This document shows positions 23,388 through 31,986 of a DNA stretch of 46,265 nt, piece by piece (the first letter of the stretch is position 1; the number at the start of each line of letters is the position of its first letter). Origin of the DNA: a virus. The DNA is taken from the IMG/VR virus record IMGVR_UViG_3300042905_003683, positions 1-46,265 of that record. One strand, given 5' to 3'. Both the position numbers and the translations under genes were made by a program. The notes below the pieces were generated by a model that saw only the letters and a program-made list of their open reading frames with translations, did no database searches and was not told the DNA's origin.

Positions 23388-24078
23388 CTAGGATCTTTCT
23401 ATAAGCTGCAACTGTCTTTGGATAAAGATCACTTGCAATTTCTAGACAAGCTTCTGCAACTTTTTGAATTTCCCATTGGGCACCTTCATGACTTCTTAGA
23501 TCAATAAATTTAAGTAGATTTGAAAGGTTTACAGTACCATAATACTCAGTATACATGGCTTGTGGCAAAACCATTCTTGCTTGTTCTCTACACACGCCAT
23601 TCTCGATTAACTTATTGAAAAGAGTAAGACTGTGCTTGAAGTGTCCAGCAACAATTGAAGTTGCTGAGTGTTCGATGCCAAACCCATCATTGTAGAATTT
23701 TGGGTTAAATGTCTCATTAGTTGAAGCTTGACGATTTGAAGCATGTTGTAGTCTGTATTCCTTTGGCTCATAAAACTCAATATTAAAATCTGTATACCTT
23801 CTGCTTATTTCGTTATAAGACCAAGTACGATGCCTATGGTGTTGTGAACGAACAAACAAAGGAACTTTAAATCTAAAAGTAATTAGGTTGTGTTCCAAAA
23901 CAGAAGTATGCTTATGACGAATAAGATAATCAATAAGCTTTTCATCTTTATCGTCTAACTCTTCTTTATGCTTACCAAATGATACTCTTGCAGAATTTAC
24001 AACAGTTAAATCAGAACCCATGTAATCAATAAGTTCTACTTTACCTATACCATCACCATAAAGCTCAATAGATTTCAT
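23368..24078 (-). CDS. thyX: Flavin-dependent thymidylate synthase ThyX
   Basis: A 236-aa FAD enzyme converting dUMP to dTMP with methylene-folate and NADPH. The ThyX motif is complete: RHRTWSYNEISRRY (residues 82-95). SVLEHNLITFRFKVP precedes it and REQARMVLPQAMYTEYYGTV with LRSHEGAQWEIQ follows; these hold the FAD and dUMP contacts. GAGG lies about 6 nt before ATG. Together with dut and the deaminase-like gene it makes the phage independent for dTMP. Confidence 0.98.
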   Translation of the reverse strand: MKSIELYGDGIGKVELIDYMGSDLTVVNSARVSFGKHKEELDDKDEKLIDYLIRHKHTSVLEHNLITFRFKVPLFVRSQHHRHRTWSYNEISRRYTDFNIEFYEPKEYRLQHASNRQASTNETFNPKFYNDGFGIEHSATSIVAGHFKHSLTLFNKLIENGVCREQARMVLPQAMYTEYYGTVNLSNLLKFIDLRSHEGAQWEIQKVAEACLEIASDLYPKTVAAYRKILDERHSS

Positions 24079-24552
24079 TTATTCCTCTTTGTGAAGTGGT
24101 CCATCTTTTGGTGGTTGTGCTTTAGTACCAAAGTAATAAGCAAATACCATTAAACAAGTTTGTTGAATAAACTCAAGTATTTTAAGAGACTCTTGACCGT
24201 GAAGTAGTTGCGTTGATGGACCAGCAACAATCTTATCTGCTACGAAAATACCAGCAATTAATGCAAACATTGTAGTAACAAATTGTGTCAATGCAGAATG
24301 GTCTGATGCTGCTTTACGATAAATATACTGAACAATACCAATAACAGCAGTAACAATTGCAACTGCAAATACAATTGCAATCATGGTTGAACCATAAGAA
24401 TCATAAAGACTTGGATACTGTCTTACACCATTTATTTGTTCATAAGTTGAAGCAGTTGTGGTTTGTTCTGTTATAACTAGTGCTTCAACTGCTGGTGCCT
24501 CATCTTCGTTTACTAATGGTGGTGCATTTTCTTCTAAAATCTCTGGTTCCAT
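24079..24552 (-). CDS. Three-helix membrane protein, possible holin
   Basis: A 157-aa protein. The first 55 residues are acidic and soluble, followed by membrane segments MIAIVFAVAIVTAVIGIV, FVTTMFALIAGIFVADK and IQQTCLMVFAYYFGTKA, and a short charged tail. Three segments and small size suit a class I holin, but many phage membrane proteins look alike and no lysin is adjacent. GAGG precedes the ATG. Confidence 0.7.
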   Translation of the reverse strand: MEPEILEENAPPLVNEDEAPAVEALVITEQTTTASTYEQINGVRQYPSLYDSYGSTMIAIVFAVAIVTAVIGIVQYIYRKAASDHSALTQFVTTMFALIAGIFVADKIVAGPSTQLLHGQESLKILEFIQQTCLMVFAYYFGTKAQPPKDGPLHKEE

Positions 24553-24553
24553 A

Positions 24554-24814
24554 TTATTCCTCGCTACTGATTACAAATTTACTTACAAGGGTATTGTGGC
24601 TTTCTACAAGCTCATCAATATTAACTTTAGCCTTTGAAAGACGATAAGCTTTTACAGCCATTTTAATATCCTCTTTGGTAAGCCAAGCATTATCAACATA
24701 CTCTTTACGAAGATCCTTCATTTGATCTTTAAATGGTTGAATGGCATCTTCAATAGTTGCAAGATTACGAACGTAATTTGCAATATGCTCTTCACGGCTT
24801 AGTGCGTCTGACAT
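24554..24814 (-). CDS. Small helical protein of unknown function
   Basis: An 86-aa, almost all-helical protein (YVRNLATIEDAIQPFKDQMK, then LTKEDIKMAVKAYRLSKAKV). The pattern of a helix followed by a basic helix loosely recalls DUF2312/GapR-type small proteins, but the similarity is weak. AAGGAGG gives a strong ribosome site. Its ATG shares a base with the stop of the GroES-like gene (TAATG). Confidence 0.65.
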   Translation of the reverse strand: MSDALSREEHIANYVRNLATIEDAIQPFKDQMKDLRKEYVDNAWLTKEDIKMAVKAYRLSKAKVNIDELVESHNTLVSKFVISSEE

Positions 24815-25095
24815 TAACCCTCCTTGGTTACGGTTGCTAATACATAGTTCTCTTGAATTAAATAATGCTTTTCACCATCTAATTCAATTTCTTCTAACAT
24901 ATGAGTAGGAACAAGAATTAAACTTTCTGGTTCATACTGCTCTGTCGAATCTTCTATAACACGAACGACCTTATGTGGCTTGTCCTTTTGTTTGTAATCT
25001 TCTGGAAGGAGAAAAGCCCTTTCTGGTTGTTCTACAACTTTAACATCGGTACTCTCAACAAGCAAGTACTTATTTCTTGGAGACAAATAATACAT
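24814..25095 (-). CDS. GroES-like co-chaperonin, divergent
   Basis: A 93-aa protein, the usual Cpn10 length. The order of parts matches GroES: strand NKYLLVE, a loop (QPERAFLLPEDYKQKDKP) where the mobile loop with its hydrophobic triplet is expected (FLL, residues 28-30), strand KVVRVIEDS, ESLILVPTHMLEEIELDGE, then HYLIQENYVLATV, equal to the GroES ending EYLIMRE.DILAVIE. Such proteins cap GroEL; T4 gp31 is a diverged phage example. It is 17 kb from groEL. The basis is motif order, not a strong match. If wrong it is a small beta-barrel protein. Confidence 0.6.
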   Translation of the reverse strand: MYYLSPRNKYLLVESTDVKVVEQPERAFLLPEDYKQKDKPHKVVRVIEDSTEQYEPESLILVPTHMLEEIELDGEKHYLIQENYVLATVTKEG

Positions 25096-25322
25096 TATAC
25101 ACCTAAAACCTTTTTATTTAATTCGTATTCTTCTTTAGTAAAAAAATTTGTTGTTCTTGAATTACAGTATTTACAATAAAAATCAACTTGAATAGAGTTG
25201 TTAAATTTTGTTTCTACATTTCCAGTAGGCAACCAAAAATGAGTCTTACTATCTATAGAATATGGAAAACATTTTTTATCTTGATCATGCCTTGGGACTA
25301 AATGATTGCATTTAATAGACAT
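25095..25322 (-). CDS. Small putative zinc-binding protein
   Basis: A 75-aa protein with CNHLVPRH near the start and CKYCNSRTTNFFTKEEYEL in the second half; two Cys/His pairs could bind zinc. The ATG at 25322 follows AGGAGG-TTTTTT, where the T-run of a terminator acts as spacer; an upstream in-frame start at 25340 lies in the hairpin and is unlikely. It heads a short operon with the GroES-like gene. Confidence 0.65.
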   Translation of the reverse strand: MSIKCNHLVPRHDQDKKCFPYSIDSKTHFWLPTGNVETKFNNSIQVDFYCKYCNSRTTNFFTKEEYELNKKVLGV

Positions 25323-25370
25323 AAAAAACCTCCTAATCAATTATTAATAAAATAATCAATTAGGAGGTTT
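25323..25370 (-). terminator. Terminator of nrdJ carrying the next ribosome site
   Basis: A perfect 12-bp stem, AAACCTCCTAAT/ATTAGGAGGTTT (25359-25370 with 25326-25337), has an AT-rich 21-nt loop with a small inner stem, followed by a T6 run and immediately ATG. The AGGAGG in the 3' arm is the ribosome site of the following gene. Confidence 0.88.
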
Positions 25371-25377
25371 ATGTCAA
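25349..25377 (-). promoter_or_regulatory. Promoter nested in the nrdJ terminator
   Basis: TTGACA (25377-25372), 17 nt, TATTTT (25354-25349). The -35 is perfect, and the -10 (4 of 6) is in the hairpin loop. A start near 25342 would leave the 3' arm unpaired and AGGAGG accessible. Confidence 0.6.
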
Positions 25378-25383
25378 GCTATT

Positions 25384-27789
25384 TTAGCCACATTTTGAAT
25401 TACCACAGTCAGAGCAAGTAACGCATCCATCTTGGTAAATTAAATTAGTTGAACCACAATCACCACAAGTTTTCTGTCCTGTTGCTTTGGTACCGTCTGG
25501 AACGTATTGTTTTAGGACTCTAGCAATTGAACGTGCAAATGAGAACATATCTGAATCTTGTTCCTTCTGCATTTGTTCAACAACGTAGTTAATTGGCGCA
25601 CCATGACGCAATGAAAGAGAAAGAAGTCTTGTAAAAGCAGATTGATTTGCATTATCAAAAACTTTAACAACATCACGAATGGTTAAATCATCAACAATCA
25701 AGTCATAACGTGATTGTGTCTTGTTTGTTGTTGTTTTTAGTAGTTGTCCTTTCTTAGCATTCTTTGGAAGATCAACAAGTTTATTGGCTCCACCAAGAAT
25801 CTCATAAGGTTTACCATCCATTAGACCAACAAGAATGGTCCATTTCTCACCTTTAATTGTAACGTTGTGAATATCAGCTTCAAGAGTAGTTGGACGTTTT
25901 GGAGCATTATGTTGTGGGAAGGTTTCTTTCTTAGTTTCTGTGATAAGAACACCATCACGGGAACCATCAACATAAACAGTAATACCTTTAAGTCCAAGTT
26001 TCCAACCAAGACGGTAAAGTTCTGAAACTACTTCTGGTTCTGTACCTTTTGGAAGATTGATTGTTGATGAAATAGAATGGTCAATGTGTTTTTGAATTAC
26101 ACCTTGAATCTCTACACGACGTTTCCAATCAATTTTGTCCGATTCAGTAAAGAACGCTGGTATTTCATCTGTTTCAAACTTCTTTAGATATTCTTGGACA
26201 TTGTGATGATAAACTTTGTATTCTGTCCATTTATCTCCCATAACGTCTATAAAGGCTGCTGCTTGGTCTTGCTCGTTATGAGAAAGTTTACGACGGCGAA
26301 TGTAGAAGTTGCGGAATACTGGCTCAAGACCAGATGAAGTTTGTGACATAATTGAAACAGAACCAGTTGGAGCATTTGTTAGGATGCTGATGTTTCTGCG
26401 TCCAAATGTCTTAATTGCATTTTGAAGTGGTGATGAAAGAGACTTAATAAAAGCATTATCTTTTTCAAGTTCCCAATCAAACACAACAAACGGACCACGT
26501 TCTCTTGCGAGCCAAACTGACTCTGTATAAGCAGCTTCTTTAAGCGTATTGTATATTTTATCAATCGTGACGAGTGCATCTGCCGAATCGTATGGCATTC
26601 CAAGACAAGCAAGAGCATCTGCAAGACCATGAGTTCCAAGACCTGTACGACGACCATCTACACAAGCTCTTAGTAGGTTTGTCCAAAGTTCTTTTTCATC
26701 CTGTGTGTCAGAAGCAGTAATTATTTTTGTAAGTTTTTCAATTTCAAGTTCTACAAGATCGTCAGAAAGACGCATTGCACGTTTTACAACACTTTCAAAC
26801 TTTTCAAAGTGGAAGTATGAATTTGATTCAAATTGATTTACTACAAATGATTTAAGATTTACTGAAATCAAACGGCAGGAGTCATAGGCAGAAAGTGGAA
26901 TTTCACCACAAGGATTAGTTGTTAGTGTTTTGAAACCTTCATTGGCATAGCTTTGTGCTGGTAGATACTTCTCAATATTTCCCCACATCAAGAGTCCTGG
27001 TTCTGCCGTCCTTGTTGCTGAGTCAACGATTTCTTTCCATAGTTCTCTGGCTCTAATAGTTTTAGAGTAAGAAGGAGTGTTGGAATCAACAGGAAATCTA
27101 AGAACAAAATTTTGATCTTGTTCCACAGCTTGCATAAAATCATCTGAAATTTTGATTGATACATTTGCACCTGTAACCTTTGTTAGATCATGCTTCATTC
27201 TTGTAAATTTCTCAATGTCTGGGTGTCGAACATCAAGAGAAATCATTAATGCCCCGCGACGACCATTCTGACCAATCATACGGCATACATAAGAATAGAA
27301 ATCGGCAAACGACCAAGCACCTGTAGTAGTTCCTGCTGAATTATTTACTGTCATTCCCTCTGGGCGAAGATTGGAAATATCAAGACCTACACCACAACGA
27401 CGCTTAAATAAATTTGCAAGGTGTTTACCAGAATCCATAATTGAAGAAACATTATCTTCTGGAGAGGCAACTACAACACAATTAGATAATGATGCAATTG
27501 TTTCGTTATTACCAATCCCGTACATTGGCGAACCTTGTGGGACAATGTAACCAAAATTAACAATATCATTATAAATTGTTTCATAGCTTAGAGCATTATC
27601 GCCACCAAATTTTGCTTCAATACGAGCAAATTCAGCAGCAATACGTTTATGCATTTGCTCTGGATTTGTTTCTAGATACTTGCCATCTTTTGATTTTAAA
27701 GCATACTTTGTTGCAAATACGTTTGCAGCGAGTTCATCACCCTTAAAATATTCTAAACTTGATTTGTTTACTTCTTCTCTACTATACAT
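25384..27789 (-). CDS. nrdJ: Class II (B12-dependent) ribonucleotide reductase
   Basis: An 801-aa single-chain reductase making deoxyribonucleotides. SLSNCVVV holds the first redox Cys (104). NPCGE (292-296) holds catalytic Cys294 with Asn292 and Glu296, and Cys304 is the partner. RTGLGTHGLADAL and NAPTGSVSIMSQTSSGLEP follow. The C-terminus has a zinc-ribbon-like CGDCGSTNLI and CVTCSDCGNSKCG, typical of bacterial NrdJ. No small subunit (NrdB) is nearby, which fits class II. It works without oxygen but needs host adenosylcobalamin. A thioredoxin-like gene at 12.3 kb could be its reductant. It ends at a terminator and overlaps the helicase by 8 nt. Confidence 0.96.
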   Translation of the reverse strand: MYSREEVNKSSLEYFKGDELAANVFATKYALKSKDGKYLETNPEQMHKRIAAEFARIEAKFGGDNALSYETIYNDIVNFGYIVPQGSPMYGIGNNETIASLSNCVVVASPEDNVSSIMDSGKHLANLFKRRCGVGLDISNLRPEGMTVNNSAGTTTGAWSFADFYSYVCRMIGQNGRRGALMISLDVRHPDIEKFTRMKHDLTKVTGANVSIKISDDFMQAVEQDQNFVLRFPVDSNTPSYSKTIRARELWKEIVDSATRTAEPGLLMWGNIEKYLPAQSYANEGFKTLTTNPCGEIPLSAYDSCRLISVNLKSFVVNQFESNSYFHFEKFESVVKRAMRLSDDLVELEIEKLTKIITASDTQDEKELWTNLLRACVDGRRTGLGTHGLADALACLGMPYDSADALVTIDKIYNTLKEAAYTESVWLARERGPFVVFDWELEKDNAFIKSLSSPLQNAIKTFGRRNISILTNAPTGSVSIMSQTSSGLEPVFRNFYIRRRKLSHNEQDQAAAFIDVMGDKWTEYKVYHHNVQEYLKKFETDEIPAFFTESDKIDWKRRVEIQGVIQKHIDHSISSTINLPKGTEPEVVSELYRLGWKLGLKGITVYVDGSRDGVLITETKKETFPQHNAPKRPTTLEADIHNVTIKGEKWTILVGLMDGKPYEILGGANKLVDLPKNAKKGQLLKTTTNKTQSRYDLIVDDLTIRDVVKVFDNANQSAFTRLLSLSLRHGAPINYVVEQMQKEQDSDMFSFARSIARVLKQYVPDGTKATGQKTCGDCGSTNLIYQDGCVTCSDCGNSKCG

Positions 27790-29164
27790 CGCCGTTCTCC
27801 GTTTTTTTCTTTTTGTATTTTGAGTATTTCTTCTTCAGATTATCTTCTTGCTCTTTAGAAGTTCTTACCATTATGTCCGATGGAGTCTCACCTGTCGAGG
27901 GTAAAACTTTAATTTTTACATTACTTGTATCCATGAAGATTGGATAGACAAGACCATCTGGACCATTACGATTTTTTGCAACAAAGATTCTACCAGAGTT
28001 TGAAGCTTTATCTTCAACCGTTCTTGATACAGAAAAAATAAAATCAGCAACAAAGCACTTATTGAATGCCTCTGAAATTGATTCCATCGTAATTACTTCT
28101 GCATTTAGACCAGAGCGATTTGTTTGTGATGCCGTCCAAACAGGGCAAGTATACTCTTGTGCTAGTCCTCGCAACTCTTCATAAATAGTTTCAAGTTCCT
28201 GTCTCTTCTCTTTCTGATTAGAAATAGGACGAAGAAGATCACCATAGTCTACGATAATCATATCTGGTTTAATACCCTTAATCTTTAACTTCTCAAGATG
28301 CAGTTTAAGAGTATTAGTAGATGCAGATTTAGTTGGATATTCCTTGACAATAAGCTTACCAGCCAAATCCTGCACTGATTGAAAAATTTGCTCTTTATAA
28401 GTAAACAAGTCTTTCAATTCAATGCCAGTAAGGCAACTATCATAACGCGAAGCAACAACAGAATCAGCAAGCTCAAGTGTGTAATGAACTACAGTCTTGC
28501 CAAGCTTTAGTGCTTCTGTGCCAAGATGTACGAGTACCATTGATTTACCAGCACCAGTAGGAGCAATAACTACTCCAAGTTCACCAGTACCAAGACCACC
28601 TTTGCAAATACCATCAACCTCAGACCAACCCATACTAACTGGATTGCGAGCCTTAATTTGGAATCGCTTTTCAAAGTCTACAAGATAATCATAACCAAAA
28701 TCAGATGTTGTTCCAAGTTTAAGGGCTTCATTGATTGTCTTAGAAATTTCATCAAAAGAAGCAGATTGAAGAAGTTTAACAGACTTCAACATTGCTTCTT
28801 TTAGTTTCTGCTTCTTGCAAAAATCAAGAGAGGTTTCCTTGATAAATTGAGCACCATCTGGCTCTGCATCCTGCATACGAGCAAAGAAATCACGAACCTG
28901 TTTTTGCACGGTTTCGTTTTGATCCTCAAGACCAGACCTAACAAGAGTGGTCATAATGTCGAATGTAGGATGGATCTTATATTTATCTTTATAATTGAAT
29001 ACAATTTGTACAAACGCTTGGAGATACTTTAGCTCAAGAAACTCAACAGAAAACACCTCACGGATTTGGTCACAGAAAGGACGATCCATAAGGATAAGTT
29101 GTACGAGATTTTCTTGAAAAGTTTTCCCAAAGCGGCTAAAGTCGCTTCTTTCAACTGTGGTCAT
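27782..29164 (-). CDS. Replicative DNA helicase, DnaB/gp41 type
   Basis: A 460-aa RecA-fold ring helicase. The N-terminal helical domain (about 1-150) recruits primase in relatives. The motor shows APTGAGKS (Walker A, 201-208), HYTLELADSVVASR (motif 1a), MIIVDYGDL (Walker B, 302-310) and WTASQTNRSG (sensor). A Lys-rich tail closes it. AGG lies 8 nt before the ATG. It sits between the reductase and other replication genes. No primase domain is fused and none is visible in the window. Confidence 0.95.
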   Translation of the reverse strand: MTTVERSDFSRFGKTFQENLVQLILMDRPFCDQIREVFSVEFLELKYLQAFVQIVFNYKDKYKIHPTFDIMTTLVRSGLEDQNETVQKQVRDFFARMQDAEPDGAQFIKETSLDFCKKQKLKEAMLKSVKLLQSASFDEISKTINEALKLGTTSDFGYDYLVDFEKRFQIKARNPVSMGWSEVDGICKGGLGTGELGVVIAPTGAGKSMVLVHLGTEALKLGKTVVHYTLELADSVVASRYDSCLTGIELKDLFTYKEQIFQSVQDLAGKLIVKEYPTKSASTNTLKLHLEKLKIKGIKPDMIIVDYGDLLRPISNQKEKRQELETIYEELRGLAQEYTCPVWTASQTNRSGLNAEVITMESISEAFNKCFVADFIFSVSRTVEDKASNSGRIFVAKNRNGPDGLVYPIFMDTSNVKIKVLPSTGETPSDIMVRTSKEQEDNLKKKYSKYKKKKTENGDV

Positions 29165-29199
29165 TAGACACCTATTTGGAAGTTATAGAGTAATACGGT

Positions 29200-29613
29200 C
29201 TACCAAGCTTTGCAAGACCAATAACGTGCTTTAGTTTTGGGGCCTGGATTTTCACAATTATGGCGTGCTCTGAAAGATTTACGTCTTTTTGGATTAGATT
29301 TTTTAATCTTCATTTTCTTATCGCCAAAATTAACTTTCTTTATGTTACCAGTTTGTGGGTCTTTAACATAAACTTTTGATTTCTTTACATCACCTTTCAT
29401 TGGTTTGTTCAATGTAACTGTTCTACCTTGATATTTAGCCTCTTGTATAATGGTTCTTTCACTTTCAAGAAGCTCTTCAAGGCAACCAGCGCACACAAGA
29501 GTTCCATCATCCAAAACTGCATCGTCATATTCAGTTTCTTCAGTTTCAATAAAATTTTTAAAATTTTCAGTTAATAGTTGAAAATCTTTAAATGATGTAA
29601 GTTTATCGCTCAT
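29200..29613 (-). CDS. Basic protein with a C-terminal RARHxC...ARYWSCKxW module
   Basis: A 137-aa protein. Its first part, FKDFQLLTENFKNFIETEE, resembles a T4-type capsid leader with LTE as an LxE site. CAGC (about residues 41-44) may bind metal with later Cys residues. The C-terminal 50 residues (KVNFGDKKMKIKKSNP, then RRKSFRARHNC and KTKARYWSCKAW) form a compact basic Cys module that I have seen repeatedly at the ends of marine phage proteins, function unknown. A packaged, DNA-contacting virion protein is my inference. Confidence 0.75.
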   Translation of the reverse strand: MSDKLTSFKDFQLLTENFKNFIETEETEYDDAVLDDGTLVCAGCLEELLESERTIIQEAKYQGRTVTLNKPMKGDVKKSKVYVKDPQTGNIKKVNFGDKKMKIKKSNPKRRKSFRARHNCENPGPKTKARYWSCKAW

Positions 29614-29621
29614 GTTTTTAA

Positions 29622-30473
29622 TTAGTCCTTCTTTTTCTTTTTAGTCCAAGAGATTGCTTTGGAAGATTTCTTTTTTCTTAGCGGTCCTTTACCAGCAGAT
29701 TTACATTGTGCTTTAGTTGGTCTGCAAGCTGGATACTTACCGCCACTATCGGCAGAATCACGACCACAAGGACCACCAGTTCTACAATTTACCCAACCTT
29801 TACCGTCATTTCTAGCAAACCACCCGTGAAGACCTTGTTCTTTTTCTTTAGAGAAGTTTGGCTTATAATCTTTTTTTTTAGCTTCTTCAACTAACTCATC
29901 ATTAAGTTCAAGTTCTTCGTTTTTGTTTCTTCCTTGACAATGAGCTTTTTGTGAGAAGCCTTTTGGATTTTTACAATTAATAGAACGTTTATATTTTTCA
30001 GACCATTTCTCTTCAATTATATTTGTTTCTTCAATTTCTTCAAGAAGCAAAGCATAATCAATTTCTTCGTCTGTTGCACTTTCGCTTATGCCTTTCCAAA
30101 TCTTTCCTTGACGGCATTTAACAACAGCACCAGAAGCATAAGCAGAAGGCCAAACATCGTATTTACGTTTAGCTATTCTTGTGCAACGATCACCAGATTT
30201 CTTCTTTTTAGCTTCTTGGAGATTATTTATGAGTTGTATTAACTTTGGCTTTATATCGTTAGCGGTCATACCTTTTAGTTTTACACTAGCAATAACATTT
30301 TTTATATCACTTTCTAAAGCACCAACAGCAATATCTATTTCGTTTTGTTTTTGTTCTGCTGGTGATTGTGTCTGTGGATTAACTGTTTCAGCTCCTTGCT
30401 CTTCTGTGGAAGAAGATGTTTCTTCCTCAACAAGAAATTTCTTCCAGTTCTCTAAAATTAAATTGTACTTCAT
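29622..30473 (-). CDS. Leader-bearing protein with three Cys-rich basic modules
   Basis: A 283-aa protein. It starts MKYNLILENWKKFLVEEE (LVE is an LxE site). After an acidic linker come three separate small modules: CTRIAKRKYDVWPSAYASGA with VVKCRQG, then INCKNPKGFSQKAHCQGR, then GLHGWFARNDGKGWVNCR with GGPCGR and PACRPTKAQC. The end is Lys-rich. These short Cys modules occur in shuffled combinations in marine phage proteins; none has a known activity that I can cite. A basic, leader-tagged protein suits an internal head protein that meets DNA. It ends 4 nt before the exonuclease-linked neighbour region and precedes a second protein of the same style. Confidence 0.8.
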   Translation of the reverse strand: MKYNLILENWKKFLVEEETSSSTEEQGAETVNPQTQSPAEQKQNEIDIAVGALESDIKNVIASVKLKGMTANDIKPKLIQLINNLQEAKKKKSGDRCTRIAKRKYDVWPSAYASGAVVKCRQGKIWKGISESATDEEIDYALLLEEIEETNIIEEKWSEKYKRSINCKNPKGFSQKAHCQGRNKNEELELNDELVEEAKKKDYKPNFSKEKEQGLHGWFARNDGKGWVNCRTGGPCGRDSADSGGKYPACRPTKAQCKSAGKGPLRKKKSSKAISWTKKKKKD

Positions 30474-30477
30474 ACAT

Positions 30478-31434
30478 CTAAGTAGTATTGTTTGCTACAA
30501 TTTTCTTAAAACAAGTCATTAAAGAAGTAAAATCTACAACACCAAAACCATCTTGCATAGACATACGTTTAAACTCAAGTTGATTTAACTGTGGTTCAAA
30601 GTTTTCAATAAGCTCATCAATTGATTGTTTTGTTTGAAAAGAAATCTGTGGAGAAGAAAGCTGCATGATGCGATAGTTATCTTTAATCACATCAAAAGAT
30701 GAGGCGATACTTTCAAAAGCTTTTCCTTCTTTATCTTTAGAAAACTCAACAACATCATTTGGTAGATAGCTTTTTTCTTCAATAAGCATAGGAATTCGCT
30801 TAGCTACAGTAGCCATACCAACCCCACGCACACCTTTTAGATTATCGCTATCATCACCAGTAATTGCTCTTGCTAGTGCAAAATTATTTGGATGAACACC
30901 ATACTTCTCAACAATTTTAGCAACATTTAGCAGTTCTTCTTGGATAGGACGATAAAGAATAGTCTTATCGTTAATAAGTTGGATAAAATCTTTATCTGAG
31001 GACACAATTACTTTTTGCCAACGCTTATAATGTTGGTGGCTAACAACATAAGAAATAAGATCATCAGCTTCAACATTTGGATAAAGAAGTTGAATGATAG
31101 GCATTTGATTGAAATATTCAGCAACTCTTGTTTGTTGCCAAATTCTATTAGAAATCTCCTCGTTTTCTGTAAGATTACGAACATCGCGATTAAGACGAAG
31201 AGGATTTCGACCTTCTTTATAGTTTGAGTTCATAAGCTTACGTTTCTTAGAACCACCTTCACCATCCCAACAGACATAAATAAGATCTGGGTTTATAGTG
31301 TTACATAGCTTTTGCATAATTTTAAGAAATCCAACTACACCACCAACAGGTTGACCATTAGGTGAAAGAGTTGGATTTGTAATATACGCACGAAGATACT
31401 GATTATTAGCATCAACAACCATCATTCTTGGCAT
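30478..31434 (-). CDS. 5'-3' exonuclease (T4 RNase H/FEN type)
   Basis: A 318-aa PIN-like nuclease that removes RNA primers and 5' flaps. Metal-binding motifs are MVVDANNQYLRA, YVCWDGEGGSKKRK, NVEADDLISY and VSSDKDFIQL, then the helix-hairpin-helix GDDSDNLKGVRGVGMATVAK. Length is near T4 RNase H (305 aa). GAGG lies 9 nt before ATG. The compact polymerase at 38.3 kb lacks any 5' nuclease domain, so this enzyme could be its partner in lagging-strand repair. Confidence 0.95.
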   Translation of the reverse strand: MPRMMVVDANNQYLRAYITNPTLSPNGQPVGGVVGFLKIMQKLCNTINPDLIYVCWDGEGGSKKRKLMNSNYKEGRNPLRLNRDVRNLTENEEISNRIWQQTRVAEYFNQMPIIQLLYPNVEADDLISYVVSHQHYKRWQKVIVSSDKDFIQLINDKTILYRPIQEELLNVAKIVEKYGVHPNNFALARAITGDDSDNLKGVRGVGMATVAKRIPMLIEEKSYLPNDVVEFSKDKEGKAFESIASSFDVIKDNYRIMQLSSPQISFQTKQSIDELIENFEPQLNQLEFKRMSMQDGFGVVDFTSLMTCFKKIVANNTT

Positions 31435-31649
31435 AGTTTTACATCCTCATAGTAATAATAATGTTCTTTATTGTCTTCAACATTCCAAACAACATACATT
31501 TCTGGGTATGCTCTAATAACTACTCCCAAAATGCTGAAGTCTGCATTTAACGCTCTTACTTGATCTAATTTTTTCATAACAAGCATGGAACCAGCAATAC
31601 TGTTTCTATTGACCCATACTAGATCACCCTGCTTAATGTCTGTGTTCAT
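31422..31649 (-). CDS. Small SH3-like phage protein
   Basis: A 75-aa protein starting MNTDIKQGDLVWVNRNS; the QGDLVWV turn and later GVVIRAYPEMYVVWNVED suggest a small SH3-like barrel. The ATG at 31649 was chosen over a longer frame (31700) because it overlaps the upstream gene by only 17 nt; no strong ribosome site is seen for either. Function unknown. Confidence 0.6.
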   Translation of the reverse strand: MNTDIKQGDLVWVNRNSIAGSMLVMKKLDQVRALNADFSILGVVIRAYPEMYVVWNVEDNKEHYYYYEDVKLCQE

Positions 31650-31986
31650 CGCAAAGTGTAGACCAACGAGTAGATTTTGCAGGATTACCGCAAACTTCAC
31701 ACATAGTAAATGAGTCTTTTTCAGCTTGATTGATTACATCATAGATTGCTTGTATGTTTTGTTCGGATGCGTTTGTAATGTATGAAATATAAAATCTAAG
31801 ACCACCAAACTTTTGCTTAACTTGTGTTGCAACAACGTGGTCCTCAACATTATCAATCTTGTTGTTGTATTCTTCAATGAAGTTTGCAACCCTATCAATA
31901 ATTGAATACCAACCTTTATCACACTCAAAATACTTAAGTGAAGCAAACGTTTTTGGATACTTGTTGATTATTTTAGTTTCCCACAT
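31633..31986 (-). CDS. Conserved zinc-finger-like phage protein
   Basis: A 117-aa protein with a familiar pattern: YPKTFA, then DKGWYSIIDRVANFIEEY, VKQKFGGLRFYI, and a C-terminal CEVCGNPAK with LCDEHRH that can bind one zinc. Such proteins are widespread in phages and bacteria without a known role. AGGAGG lies before the ATG and it overlaps its neighbours by 14-17 nt. Confidence 0.75.
   Translation of the reverse strand: MWETKIINKYPKTFASLKYFECDKGWYSIIDRVANFIEEYNNKIDNVEDHVVATQVKQKFGGLRFYISYITNASEQNIQAIYDVINQAEKDSFTMCEVCGNPAKSTRWSTLCDEHRH

Noticed and set aside
24079-24552. Firm holin assignment
   Set aside because: Three hydrophobic segments alone are not enough, and no endolysin or spanin is adjacent in the window.
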